A DNA stretch of 64,000 bases, from contig BSBM01000461.1 in NCBI GenBank assembly GCA_027924585.1, positions 4,090,501 through 4,154,500 of the forward strand, given 5' to 3'. Source of the DNA: Larix kaempferi (taxonomy: Eukaryota; Streptophyta; Pinopsida; Pinales; Pinaceae). Positions 32,350 through 45,019 of this stretch are shown here, piece by piece; the stretch's first letter is position 1; each line of letters starts with the position of its first letter. The notes beneath the pieces were generated by a model, which made no database searches, was not told the origin of the DNA, and saw only the letters and a program-made list of their open reading frames with translations. Both the position numbers and the translations under genes were made by a program.

Positions 32350-34633
32350 AAAAAAAAATGAACATTGTACAAATGGTGGGCCAAAAAAATCCAATGCCTT
32401 CTCATGTAGGTTCTTATAAAAAACATTATTTCCTGCAAGAAAAATATGATCATTAATTAAACCTAATTTGAGGTATGTGGCTTTGAATTACATGAAAAAA
32501 AACACTGAATAAATTAAATAATACCTGCAATCTTTGGTATCTTGATTGGAACACATTCTTGGTCCACCAAGAAGCTAATAGGAAATGATCCCCTGCTAAC
32601 CACATGTACTGCGCTAGGATAGAAACTTTCACATTCGATGCTACTTTCCTCTCTAACATCCTGTGAAGTAGTGGTGTTTGAAGGGCCCTATTGACCTCCA
32701 AAATCCAGTGAGGTCGTAGCATATAAAGTGCATTGTTGTTCAGGAGAGTCAAATAGCCTCATTGGTACAGTAAATTGACGATGTATTGAACCTTCGCTAC
32801 TACCAATACCAAACTCTGCAGTCTGTACTCGATGCACGGGTGTTATCTCCAAAAATTCCTACAAAAAGAAAAATTCAATTGATTAGATCACATAAAAAAA
32901 AGAGAGTTCAAATAACATAAATGAATATATGTCATAGTTCGTAAAATCTAACAAAGATGCCACTTACCCCATATTGTTCTATTTTCTGCCTTAAGTCATA
33001 ATGTTTTGCTTTGATTTCTTCAGACTTGGGTCTGATTACAATAAGTCTAAGAAGGTCTTTATTGAACTTTTTCAAAGCCTTCTTCAAAATTTCCATTGGG
33101 TTGGTTGAATCAAATATATCTTCCTCAACAACCACCTCATCATCCTGATGTGGTGTGCTCTACGAATGTTAATCAATAAAAGTAGTTAATTTATTTTTAT
33201 CATTACAAAACATTACGTAAAAAAAATAAAATGCATATAATAACAAAAATAATCACTTTAATCATGTTTAGGTACTATTACGATGTCATTTACCGGATGC
33301 GACAGCATTGGCGACTTCCCACGGTCACCCTGCAACAATACAAGAAGCACGACATATTCACATCGAAAAGTAAAAATTGAACCATGTATAATAAATGTGA
33401 TTAATGAATAAAAAATTTATTGCTAATATGTCAGTCACGTTTACCTGTCCAGAAGCTGTAGGTGTGCTATGAGTATCGGCCCACTGCCACAATACAATAA
33501 GAATGATATCATCTTGAAATATTGAGCTCATAATCATAAAAAAGTTCAAATGTTAACGACTGTAATATAATCATGAATTGTGGTTACTATTACATTGATG
33601 CTATTAGGTACTATTAAACTATCATTTACCTCACGCATCACCATTGGTGACTTTCCACGGTTAGCTTGTGGAATATGGCCACGATCACCCTGACACAATA
33701 TAATAATCAAGACATATTGAAAATGAAAATTACATATTTAACAATGTCTCTTAAACATGATTAATGAAAAGCATGACATATAATTAACCATGTGTGTATT
33801 ATGAAAAGCATGAAATATAAATAAATTTATTGCAAGACAAAAATAATAAGTCATCGATCAAAGGTTGATTTAAATGTTGTATAAGAAAATTACCCCCATA
33901 ATAGAAACCCCCCACATCTATTCGATTCAACCGTAATCGATCAACAACCCTTCACCCGCAACTATTGATTTTGTTGCACATACGAATACACAATTTCCTT
34001 CATGCCCCTGAAATATGCAATTGGGTAGCTTATGTGTTTTCCCTGGTCATGTACTATTTATAAACCCTGCTATGTTTCCGTAAGCTTTTGGCCTTCCATC
34101 AATATACATAGTAGCTCCTTTGTTCATATTTTTGTCCAGCAGTTGAAAATAATTTTTTGCCACTCCGTATGTCCGCATACTTCGCATGTATAGGAACAAC
34201 AAAAACCAGTTATTGTATTTTAGCATGGTCTGAAATACTCCATCAATTCAGTTTCAGTGCCTTATTTGACCTTTATGCCATCCATGGAAAATAACTCCAA
34301 TCCATGTAAAGACAATGGAGAAATGCGATAAATCCTCTCATTGAGGAAGAAATATGTGTCCACTTGGGGTAGCTCCTTGTGTAGCTATCATTTGACAAGA
34401 TGTATATACCTTAGGGAAAACGCAGTGTCACCTATGCTCTCATTATCATAATCACATGATCCTCCTTCAGAAAGAAAAATTTCCATGCGTCTACAAAATT
34501 TTCTCCTTACCTTTTCACCTCTAGTTGATATTGACTTATTATATCGTGTAGTAGATGTCTCGCTTTCAACCTCTTCTAGTCTATATTCCTCACTTGAGGA
34601 ATATAGATCTGACAAGTACCTATTTGGTGGTAC
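32350..34633 (-). CDS. Unrecognised multi-exon gene of the CACTA element
   Basis: I do not recognise this protein. On the minus strand there are exons with matching AG acceptors and GT donors: 34511-34633 (41 codons, begins VPPNRYLSDLYSSSEEY), 33630-33689 (20 codons, GDRGHIPQANRGKSPM), 33445-33483 (13 codons, WADTHSTPTASGQ), 33294-33329 (12 codons, GDRGKSPMLSHP), 32968-33159 (64 codons, with STNPMEILKKALKKFNKDLL), 32525-32858 (contains one stop, FGGQ*GPSN) and one starting at 32432. The first five are all multiples of three, in phase 0. The repeated GDRGKSPM exon suggests exon duplication. A SET segment lies between the first two on the same strand. Its place downstream of TNP2 on the same strand would suit a second CACTA gene (TnpA-like), but captured host sequence is equally possible. 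Confidence 0.55.
33912..34375 (-). pseudogene. SET-domain segment
   Basis: The minus strand encodes the C-terminal half of a SET domain (protein lysine methyltransferase fold). The frame carries LHGLELFSMDGIKV near 34310, MNKGATMYIDGRPKAYG near 34110, GNIAGFINST, then HKLPNCIFQG, VFVCATKSI and GEGLLIDYG. A one-base shift then restores LNRID. GFIN...PNC and the GExLLIDYG block are the SET signature around the cofactor and substrate pocket. The frame is open over about 90 codons except for one TGA after INST. TAA codons occur after KVK and after FRPC. I recall very similar plant predicted proteins. It sits between two exons of the surrounding gene, with a possible AG acceptor near 34376; whether it belongs to that transcript is not shown. 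Confidence 0.68.
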
Positions 34634-34984
34634 CTACAATCATTAAAATGAGACAACATGTTGTAGTTGAATTTTCAATATTGAAAACATCATTCATGGC
34701 TCTTGCTCTTGCAACAAAATAAAGATGGAAATAGTAACAAGGCTAACAAGGACTAGAGTAGTAAATTGCAATGAATAAATCTTATTGGGATATATTTTCT
34801 ATAGGGGGGTGCATTATTATATTGTTGGTAGTGTTATATTATGGGCATGTGTTACAATATTTGTACAAATCTAATTGATAAATGAATCCTAGGATGTTTA
34901 AAGTATCTAGCTGAAATTGTGCTACTCATCATTTTTCTCGATTGGTTTATGATAGACATGGCTTTATCCAACTCAATCAAAGGT

Positions 34985-35295
34985 ACATGATCAATAGATG
35001 TGTATATCCTCTCTCCATAAACATCAACATCATAGAAAAATTAGGCTCAAAGGCCCCAACAAAGGTGACCTTTGCTACTGCTTGGATCAATCCCTTTAGG
35101 TATCATAATTGGTTTTGAGATAAATGTCCTTTTGCATCAACTTACATGATCAATAGATGTGTATATCCTCTCTCCATCAACATCATAGAAAAATTAGGGT
35201 CAAAGGCCCCAACAAAGGTGACCTTTGATACTGCTTGGATCAATACCTTTAGGTATCATAATTGATATTGAGATAAATGTCCTTTTGCACCAACC
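34985..35295 (+). repeat. Tandem duplication, period 159 bp
   Basis: ACATGATCAATAGATGTG starts at 34985 and 35144. Both copies run through GGCCCCAACAAAGGTGACC to GTCCTTTTGCA, with a small deletion in copy 2 at CATAAACATCAACATCA. Confidence 0.92.
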
Positions 35296-35689
35296 ATATT
35301 AAGAAAAGGGTTGTGCATGATCTTAAAATTTATTTCACTTGTGCATCATATTAAAATTTTACCCTCTCTCAAACCCCTGTGATTTAGTTTAGATTTCACG
35401 AGCGAAGGACCATGACCTGACAAGAAGGTGTAAATCCTACCCTAGACTACAAGCACTGCTAACGGTGATGCCGACTCTCAAGGTTATGGAACAGGCTACG
35501 ATCTGAGAATCCGAACAGGAATAGCTATGGCATACGTCCTTACCAGTGGTGGGTGTACATAGGAATCCATAAAAATGTTTTCAACTTAAACATTAAGAAA
35601 TTTTACAAAGGAATGCAGGGGTAAATGCTAGGGTAATCACTTTTGGATGCATTGTGTCCTCTGTGGCTATGTTTGGTGACCTATGGTTG

Positions 35690-35800
35690 CTCTTTGACCT
35701 CCTCGATGACCTCAGAGACCTCCTCTATGTCCTCTATGCTTGATTCGTGGGTGACCTCCTCTAGTTCCTCTGCAACCTCCTCGATGTCCTTAGATACCTC
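35690..35800 (+). repeat. GACCTCCTC-type short repeat
   Basis: Repeated words GACCTCCTCGATG, GACCTCAGAG, GACCTCCTCTAG and AACCTCCTCGATG at intervals of 12-36 bases. Confidence 0.55.
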
Positions 35801-36326
35801 CTTTTTGTGTATTATGGAGGGGAGGTAAGTTACTCTACAGCCTCCATCGACCTTGGAGACTAGTCTTGCAAGTTCTGGATTCATTCACGAGCGTGAAAAT
35901 GTCTCTTCGTGGGAAAGTTGGGCGTGAAAATGTATCTTCTCATGCAAGCTGGAGGGGAGGTAAGCTAAATGGTTTGAAATGTCATGTTATGTTTTTTTAA
36001 TGTTTACTATTTATAATTTTTATTAATGTTTATTATTATATTTTTTAAAAAATTTTATGCTTTTTTATGTTTAATTTTTTATTATATTATATAATATTAT
36101 TATATTTTTTCTTTTATTAAGTTGTTTATTACTATTATTTTATTATGCTTATTGTATTTAGGTTCAATCCATGGCCTAAGGTAGAAATAAAGGGTGTTAT
36201 TCCACAAAAATATTCTATGGGGCTCATTATCCATGTGTGCGGTGCTAAAGAATGACATACTAGTCTGAGAATAGAAAATCTTGTCATATGAGTGCAATAC
36301 GGTGACATTTTCAAAATTTGACACAT

Positions 36327-36571
36327 GGAGGATGATGATGATAAAGATGATGATGATGATAAAGATGATGATGTTGATGGATATGATGACGACGATGATG
36401 ATGAATATGATGATGATAATGATGACAATGTCGATGATGATGATGAGGAGGAGGAGGAGGAGGAGGAGGATGCGGATGAGGATGAGGATGAGGATGAGGA
36501 TTTGGATGATGATGATGATGACGATGAGGATGATGATGATGGTGATGATGACGACAATGATCACATAAAGA
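36327..36571 (+). repeat. (GAT)n-rich tract 1
   Basis: Trinucleotide repeat GAT with GAC, GAA, GAG and TAT interruptions. Read one way it gives Asp-rich, read another Met-rich, and on the opposite strand Ser- or Ile-rich peptides; none is a credible protein. Confidence 0.95.
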
Positions 36572-36611
36572 AGAATATTTAACATACTAAATAAAAAATG
36601 ACATAACATTA

Positions 36612-36692
36612 CGATGATGATTATGATGATGGTGATGACGACGCCAACGATGAGGATGAGGATGAGGATGAGGATGAGGATGAGGATGATGA

Positions 36693-36728
<36 letters not shown>

Positions 36729-36820
36729 AACAATGATGATGATGATGATGATGATGATGAAGACAATGATGATGAAGATGATGATGATGATGAAGATGAT
36801 GACGGTGACGAAGATGATGT

Positions 36821-36863
<43 letters not shown>

Positions 36864-37056
36864 GAAGATGATGATGATGAAGATGATGATGATGAATATG
36901 ATGATGATGATGACGATGAATATGACGATGACAATGAAGACGATGATGATGAAGATGATGACAATGTTGATGTTGGTGACAATGTCGATGATGATGTTGA
37001 TGAAAACGTTGATGATGATGATGAGGAGGACAATGCCGATGATGATGATGAAGAAA

Positions 37057-37103
<47 letters not shown>

Positions 37104-37450
37104 GATGAAGATGAGGATGAGGATGGTGATGGTGATGATGATGATGGTGATGATGATGATGAGTATGATGATGATGAGTATGATGATGATGATGATGATG
37201 ATGATGATGCTAATGATGATAATGATGATAACGATGATGATGAATATGATGATGATGATGAAGACAAGGATGATGAAGATGACGATGATGATGAAAACGT
37301 CGATGTTGATAACAATGTCAATGATGATGATGATGACAACGTCAATGATGATGATGATGACAACGTTGATGATGATGATGAGGATGATGATGACGATGAT
37401 GATGATGATGATGAGGATGAGGGTGATGATGATGATGACGATGACGATGC
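36612..37450 (+). repeat. (GAT)n-rich tract 2, 0.84 kb
   Basis: A long imperfect GAT array. It is bounded on both sides by the same 26-base word beginning AACATACTAAATAAAAAATG (36581 and 37451), so tract and boundary look like one unit of an 870-bp duplication, tract 1 being the partner. The open frames of up to 290 codons here are repeat products. Confidence 0.95.
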
Positions 37451-38696
37451 AACATACTAAATAAAAAATGACATAACTAAATAAATTAAACATAATACAT
37501 TATGAAAAAAGATGTACTCACATACCTCCTAGATTCCAACATTGCTACAATGTCATTGATATTATTCTTCATCTGACTCAACGTTTGTATCATCATCTGG
37601 TTTAGAATCACTATCGTTTAAAGGATCGCTCATATCAACATCATCATCAACGTCATTTTTGGTTATATATTCATCATCAATATCATCAATGATTATGTCA
37701 TTGTTTTCTACATCATTTGGATGATCAACTTCTTGATCATATTCTTCATCTAACACATCTACATCGACGAACAACTGTTCCTGATATGCATCACCTTCTT
37801 CTTCAACATTGTCTTCTTCCTCTGCATTATACTTGACCGTCCTTCCTCTTGGATCATATCTAACAATGTATGACCAACCTGCTTTACCTGGAACCTCTGA
37901 GTAAAAGACATGTTCACATTGACTTGGAGGAACATAAGTCTCTGTACCCAATTCAAGTGCCCTTGTATTAACCATGGTAAATACATTGGGATTCTCAATA
38001 ACAGTTCTTTTGGGATAACGTTCATTCATTCGTAGCCTATACAATTTGACCTCAAACACAACTATTTTAAAGGAATTAAAGTCACACTCGATTATATCTT
38101 CCAAATAACCATAGTACCTATTTTCAGATACTTTTGGATGCCTATCACTTCTAGAGGAAACATTAGTGACTTGAAAAATTGCAGTTATCCCACAATCAAA
38201 TGTTTTCTTCTTGTCATCCAATTTTTTGATACGAAATTTACGACCATTGCAACACATAGCCTTGTGGTGTATCCACTGCATCATGCCCATCTCATTAAAT
38301 AAATATATAAGAAGAAATCAACGAAATAAATACATTGATACAATGGGAAACAATGAAAAAAATGAGCGGGGTAAATTTACTTTCCTTTTTATGTTTTAAA
38401 CCACATGCTAAATCAATTTCCCTTTCCGTAAGTTCACTAGGATATTCTGCTCAATAACGATGCACTGTTTTAATCATTTTACTAACCCCTTCCAATTCTA
38501 AGGTACCATAGAATTATGTACATCGTTCTATCGATTCCTCCATCCAATCAAGATTGTTTGCAATGTATAAATGTGGTGCATACCACACGCGACCAACTAT
38601 ATGAAAAAATAACAATTAAGAATTGTAAATTAGCTATCATTATAGGAAATTAAGTTTACCTTAAAATACTGATGGAATAATAAAAATTACACGAGT

Positions 38697-38700
<4 letters not shown>

Positions 38701-38732
<32 letters not shown>
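38701..38732. repeat. (TA)16 microsatellite
   Basis: Pure TA dinucleotides in an intron-like spacer of the TNP2 gene. Confidence 0.95.
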
Positions 38733-38735
<3 letters not shown>

Positions 38736-40336
38736 TGAAAAATTAATTGTATAATAAATTAAATCTACACCATTCAATAACCTTTCATTTTCCTCGTTCT
38801 ACCTTTCCCCAACAGGACCTCCCCTTCAAATTTGTTGATGGATTTGACATGCCAAATGCGAGGTAGATTGATACTGACTAAATTTGGAAGATACTGACTA
38901 ATGTACACCATGGACTGATATAACATATAGCCTTTCACCATAGAACCCTCAGGACACTCTCTTTGTCTAACAAAATCGTTTAATGAATTCAAATTCCTTT
39001 CCACCATCCACATTGACCTTGAGTTTACAGGTCCACACAATTCAATCTCCTCAACTTGGTGTATGAGATAGTGTTCTTGTGCATTGAAAAATGATGGAGG
39101 TAAATACTTCTTCATTTCACACATTAGACGAGGAATTTCTCTCTTCCAATACCTAATATCTTCTTTATGGATTTATTTAGATGAAATCCACCTACAAAAG
39201 ATGCAAGAAAATAATAGTGATGAACAAGATTGAGGCATATATAATACATTTTGAAGATGTAAAACACAATATGTCAATAAGCTATGCAACAAAGAGAACA
39301 AACATTTTCATGCATATAAATTGTTACTCACCTCATGTATTTACCAAGATCATATATAACTTGTTTCATGTTGTCGTCAAAGCTATCTGGGAGAGATAGA
39401 GGTAGAGCATACTGTAGCAAAAAGAAAATCATTATCTAATGTTTTCAAATAGGAGAGAACAATTACTAAAAATATGTACTAAATGGAAATTATATACGTA
39501 AACAATTACCTTAATGAATGTATGCCAGTCATGAGTTTTAACACCGCCAAAATCACCTTTTTTGGTTAAGATATTTTGTACGTTCAACGAAAACCCCGTC
39601 AAAAACCTTATTTTTGAATGACCTCTTTTATAACATTGCTTTGTTTATTTGTCAATAACCATGGAAGAGTAATATTTCGGTCCCCATCTCCAACATTGGA
39701 AATAATTACACTTTTCAATGCGTGATTGGATTCTGCAATGTCACTACATTTTTTTCCAATTTTATCTTTGTCAGACCTTCCATCTAATATCCGCCATATC
39801 ATTTCTATTACATTCTTCCCGATATGCATTGTATCGAACAAATGAGTTTTTTGTAGGTGCTCGTAGTAAGGAAACCTACTGAATTGTATGGGATAACTCT
39901 TCATTCATCGTGGAATCCCATTCATGCCTTAAATACATTAATTAAACATAAACGGAAACACATTAACAATAATTCATGACACCCATGGTAGAGAAAATTA
40001 AGTAAAAATATAAAAATCATAATATTACGTGTTTATATATGCTACATAGACAATTTGCATACCTCGATGATTTCTGTTATATTCCAACTTCCATAGGTGA
40101 GGTGTCATTCTTCTTGGTTTATTTCCATTCTCTTCTTTACCATTGAATTTTGTTTTCTCCGTCGTTTGATAGCTATGGTTCTTAGGGAGGAAGTGACTAT
40201 ACTCATTGAACACCTCATTTGCTAAACTTCTTGAACGACAAGATTTTATCCGAGGACCACATACTGGACATGCAAATTTTCCCTTTGTTTGAATACCAAC
40301 AAGATACATGTATTTATGTTATAGCATCAAAAGATT

Positions 40337-40770
40337 TGTGATGAACTTGCAATAATTAATTAATGCAAATACACAAGATATCAGAAATAATAGAACTCAG
40401 AATCACTTTTATATTGATCACGGGCCACTTCGAGGGGGAAACCTCCTTTGAGCAAGCTCAATACAATTAAATTCATGGTGCCTTCATAGGCCTCAACACA
40501 CACTTATATACTAAGTCTAGGCGCCAATACCATGGGTCAATACTATGTGTCAATACAAACCATGGGCTAAGTCTAGGCACCAATACTATGAGTCAAAACC
40601 ATGCAACATATAATACTATGGGACGACTTACAAAGCATATGCGTCCAATACTATGGGTCAATACTATGGGCTAATATAAACTATGGATCAACAAATACTA
40701 CGGGACGACTTACAAAGCATATGCATCCAACAACAATATACTAACAAAGTAAAGCCATGGGTTCCTAACA
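40337..40770 (-). mobile_element. Solo LTR in the TNP2 gene
   Basis: 434 bp of the same LTR family as 51226-51612, on the minus strand, with perfect AGATT target duplications (40332-40336, 40771-40775). It is longer than the reference because the internal unit with GGACGCATATGC and GTCGTCCC words is present in extra copies. It lies between the blocks ending WTIHDALG and starting KGKFACPVCG, in or next to an intron. Confidence 0.95.
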
Positions 40771-42534
40771 AGATTATTAAATTAAAAAAAATGCATGTTA
40801 TTTACGTTAAAAACATATAATTTTAACGACGTGCAACATAAAGTTACATACCACAGAAATGTGTTAACCCAGAGCGTCATGAATTGTCCATGCAAGTATT
40901 CCATGGAACTGAAATTGTTTCTTACCTATTGGTCTGGAGATGTCATACATAGTGATTCCAATCCATAACTTCAATAGCTCATCGATAAGAGGCTCAATAT
41001 ATACATTCATATATTTAACTTGGTACTTACCTGATTGATCATTCAACATACAATATTTCTATTTAGTTATGTGTCCCACTATATAAAAGGTGTTCTCATG
41101 AAACAATTAAACAAAGAAATTAATGAAATAATATAATTACTTTCAAAAACATACTTGGAATAATCATTGCCAACATTGTGTGCTTTCTCTTTATCGTCAT
41201 CCAAGGAGGTATGCTATTGTTTATGACGAAAATGGGACACACTGAGTAAGTAGAACGAAGCTCACCAAATGGATTGAAACCATCAACTGCCAATGAAAGT
41301 CTAACATTACGAGGTTCATCTTTAAAAATTGGACATTTTTCTTCAATGTTCTTCAATGCAGAACCATCTGCAGGCATTTGAAGAACACCATCTTCACTTA
41401 TGTTCTTTGCATGGTAATCCATAAACTGTGCTATACTTTGGCACCTGAATAGTCATTGGAAACGTGGAATTATGGGAATATAACGAAGAGCTTTGCGAGG
41501 CACCTCTTTTGTTACTTGATCAATTCGATATCTACTAATTTCACATTGTGGGCATTTGTTTTTTGATGCATACTGTCCATAATATATAATATTATCATTA
41601 GGACATGCATCAATAGATTGATACTCCATTCCAATTTATTTCATAATCAAGAATACCTCTTGACATGTGCGTGGTCAATTATTTGATGGTGGTAATAGAA
41701 ATTCACCCAACAATATACAACATTGACAAAAAATGAAATGTAAACAATATACATCATAAATATTGCATATCTGGAATTTACGAATTAATTAACACTAAAA
41801 ATAGAGGAAAATAATCAACTTTACCTACCTTAGGAGTTGTGTGAAACAAGTGTTTGATAAACCATTCAAAACCTTCAAGTTCACCAACAACAATATGGCA
41901 GATAGAATATTGGTTGTTGAGCCTTCATAAAGAGGTTCTTGGGACTTCTCAAGTAGAGGAACATTATGAATATCATGGAGGTTGTCCTCATCCAATGGAG
42001 CAAATGTGTCTTGGATCAATCTGTTTATCTCATATTCACCATTTGTATCAATAATGTCATCTTCATCCATAGGATCATTAAGAACTTGATCTTCAATTTC
42101 CTGATCTCTGTGTTCCTCACCTTGTAAAGTAGTATTTATACTATTATGTGGCAAATAGCTCTCTGGTGGTCGACATTTAGGAGGCATTGTCTTTATATTT
42201 ACAAACAATGCTATAACATTAGTGCATAGTATACAACACATATATTTAAAATGATAAAAAAATTTGTGAATACATGATCAATAATATTACAAGAAGTACA
42301 CTATGTAATGAATAACGTCTTACCAAGGGATGATATTCATACCCCCCTTCAGCATGCCCCTTCTCCTTACAATGTTTTTTAGCTGTTGTTCTTAAAATTC
42401 TTCTCGTTCACAAACCTATGCAATCATTGCAAGGGAAATAACACTTTCCATCACCCTTCGCCTCCAATGTTTCCTTAAACTCAGCACACCTCTTATTGTT
42501 TTCTTCCCAAGTATATTTATTTGACATTCTGATA

Positions 42535-43510
42535 AGCTATAGGAACAAAAAAAACTCAATCAATATATAAGTAAATTGAATAGATTATATATATATATAT
42601 ATTAAAAGAGACAGAAAATTAAAGGATGAGATTAGAGGATTACCTAAGCATGTGTAAATGATTACCTAAGTAATTCCCTTGGATTACTACATGTTGTTCC
42701 AATAAGAAATAGCGTATGGTGGGTAATGGTTATTGATTCTACATAACATGAATTTAGATATTTCCTTAAAAAGGGGGCTAATGAATTGTGTTAATGATAT
42801 TACAAATTAGGATTTTACATATTACTTCAATTCATGTGTTGGTATGTTAATAGATATGGGGTTTCCTTATAAAGTAATGAATTGCTATCTAAATGTCCAA
42901 GCGGGTTAGTATGTTGGGTTGTAAGTATATTTGTGAAAGGAGTTGTTACATCATTTTTCCAAGTGGTAATTCCCATAGGATATTGAGTTGTTAATTGGTT
43001 CCCTACATTGGTTTATAATTATTAATTCCAAGAAGGTCTACATTATGGTGCCAATGGATCTAATGTAGAAGAAATTGAGGGGCCGGTAATATTGTTCATA
43101 TTCTTTATACTAGAGATTAAAAGGTTTCAACACATTGTAATGATATTGTCACATGGGATTATGAATATAGATGTAGACCCATCGAAGTAGACATAAATTA
43201 TTTTTTTATTTGGCGTCATCCCGGAAGGGTGTTACAATTATTAAGTGCATAATTAACAATTATATGTATTCATGGTATAGTGATGATTCCATCCACAAAG
43301 GAATTGGATGGGAAACACGCTAGTGAAGGACAAGCCCATTCAAATGGATAAATCTCGCTCTAGGATAGAATAGATTAATGTCCTCCCAAGGATTCCATAT
43401 ACTATGTAAATTTTTTTAGACTTTGAATTTAGTAGAAATGACTATCGAAGTTTGAAAGGATACACCTTTGTGGTCTCATTGGTTATCTATGAGGGGGCTA
43501 GTTAAATCTA
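42535..43510. other. Non-coding upstream region of TNP2
   Basis: AT-rich, with a TA microsatellite near 42585-42602. It should contain the transposase promoter, but I cannot point to one TATA box with confidence. Confidence 0.4.
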
Positions 43511-43572
43511 ATTAGATAGTGTTGAAATCTACAATAATGGTTGTATTGATTACAATAACGATGATTTCATTA

Positions 43573-43835
43573 TCAACATCATCATCATCATCACCATCGT
43601 CACTGATGATGATGATGATGATGCTTATGATGATGATGATGATGATTATGAGGATGATGATGATGATGACGATGTTGGTGTTGTTATTGATGATGATGAT
43701 GATTACTAACGATGACGAAGATGCTTATGATGATGATGATGATGATAATGATGACAATGATTATCATGATGATGATCAGGATGGTGTTGATGGTGATGGT
43801 GATGATGATGATTGTCATCGATGCCGATGTCGTTA
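43573..43835 (+). repeat. (ATC)n/(GAT)n tract with inverted halves
   Basis: A short CATCATCATCATCATCACC run is followed by CGTCACTGATGATGATGATG, so the two halves can pair. The GAT tract then continues to about 43835. It is like the tracts at 36.3-37.5 kb. Confidence 0.92.
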
Positions 43836-44815
43836 GCATCACCATCACTAACATCGTGTTCCAAGTTGCTAGGTTGATGTGTGAGTTGTTTCTAGTTATA
43901 CACTAGACTAGATCAATTGTTAAACGATTGTAGGAAAGGGATGGAAAATAAAATGTGATATTCGATACATAAGTTATGCATCAAAACATTCCAAATTTAG
44001 TACTAACATTGGAAATGATATTAATTCCATGGATTATGGGTGCTATATTTCTTGTGATTTGTTACCTATGTGACTTGTCAACAATTGTAATTTTTTGCAC
44101 AATGTTCTAAAGTATGGCATGGGAAACATTCAAATTTATAGGCCCAAGGTCAATGTAAATAATTTTTAAATGGGAAGAGGTATATTCTAGGATTTTATTG
44201 AAGTCATAACAATTTATGAATCCAAAAGAGGCATAATCCATAATTTCTTTGAAATGGATAATTTTAGATCTATCTAGCTTGGATATCTCCTTGATATTAT
44301 TTTTCATTCACTTAGATAGAACCAAAGGCTACCAATAAAAAACATAGAAGGAGCAAAAATAATCATTTTACACAAACAACAATTTAAAAAATTACATTTT
44401 AACAGAAATGAAAATTTAAAAAATTACATTTTAACACAAATGACAATTTAAAAGATTACATTTTGACACAAAAATCCCAAACTATATAAACATTTTCTCA
44501 ATTGCATTGAAGCCTAGTTGGAACACAAAGGGCGCAAACACAAAACCAACTAGTGCATTGCAATCCAACTAACCTGGAAAAAAAGGAGATAATAAATTAT
44601 ATGTGTCACCAGTATCAGAGTCTTGAAATCACAGAACGAACAATGAAAATAAAAATTGTTACAATTATAGAAAATAATTTTTGGAAATGTCTTAAAAATA
44701 TGTATTTATATATCAATGAGCATTGTGGTTCCGACAAAAATGCACAACGATCAAATTTCAAAAATAGCAAAAAGTCAATGATCGTTACTGTGCTAACCGT
44801 TGACATTGCACATGT
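43836..44815. other. CACTA right subterminal region, non-coding
   Basis: AT-rich. Contains three units of about 36 bases with AATTTAAAAAATTACATTTT at 44380-44470. No gene recognised. Confidence 0.5.
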
Positions 44816-44819
44816 AAAT

Positions 44820-44935
44820 TTTACCGTCTCTATAGCAACGAACTCATATATGTCGCTATAGAGATAGACACTCATCGCTATAGTGATGAAATGTTACTTC
44901 CATTTCTAGAGCGACGATTATCAGGAGCCAGACCA
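44820..44935. repeat. CACTA right subterminal repeats
   Basis: Motifs CTCTATAGCAACGA, TGTCGCTATAGAGA, ATCGCTATAGTGATG and CTAGAGCGACGA match the cluster at the left end. Confidence 0.78.
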
Positions 44936-45019
44936 TTTTTTTTCAAAACTTTTATTTGTTTATCCACGAAAGTTTCGATTTTAACTTATTCATGGAAATA
45001 TTTAGTGTAAATTTTGAGC

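Larger units (their letters stand above)
34640..36320. other. CACTA interior between the gene and the GAT repeats
   Basis: Apart from the two repeats listed separately (34985-35295, 35690-35800) I see no supported gene. The minus-strand open frame 35681-35884 (acidic, Glu-Val-rich) coincides with a short repeat and is not counted. 35980-36180 is extremely AT-rich. Confidence 0.45.
37562..42531 (-). pseudogene. CACTA TNP2-type transposase, decayed
   Basis: The blocks lie in family order on the minus strand. First is an N-terminal Cys-rich exon (42531-42320, YFPCNDC, Transposase-associated domain). An exon ending VPLLEKSQEPLYEGS follows, to a GT donor at 41824. Next is a Transposase_21 block with KCPQCEISRYR (41.56 kb), ALKNIEEKCPIFKDEPRNVR and LAVDGFNPFG (41.3 kb). 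Then come YIEPLIDELLKLW (40.97 kb), KGKFACPVCG (40.27 kb) and FDTMHIGKNV (39.83 kb). A DUF4218 block (LPPSFFNAQEH, EIELCGPVNSRSMW, 39.1-38.8 kb) and a DUF4216 block (YYGYLEDIIECDFNSFKIV, 38.1 kb) follow, ending in an acidic tail. Several stops, for example near 41680 and 41450, and a solo LTR at 40.34-40.77 kb disable it. The protein would bind and cut the element ends. Confidence 0.9.

Noticed and set aside
36100-37493. Long open frames of up to 290 codons, Asp-, Met-, Ser- or Ile-rich, on both strands
   Set aside because: They are translations of the GAT repeat in different frames; every frame stays open because GAT/ATC repeats contain no stop.
45001-45007. An alternative right end at the TAGTG word near 45003
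   Set aside because: The sequence between it and 45033 does not fit the Helitron protein, and the flanking triplet does not match the left side.
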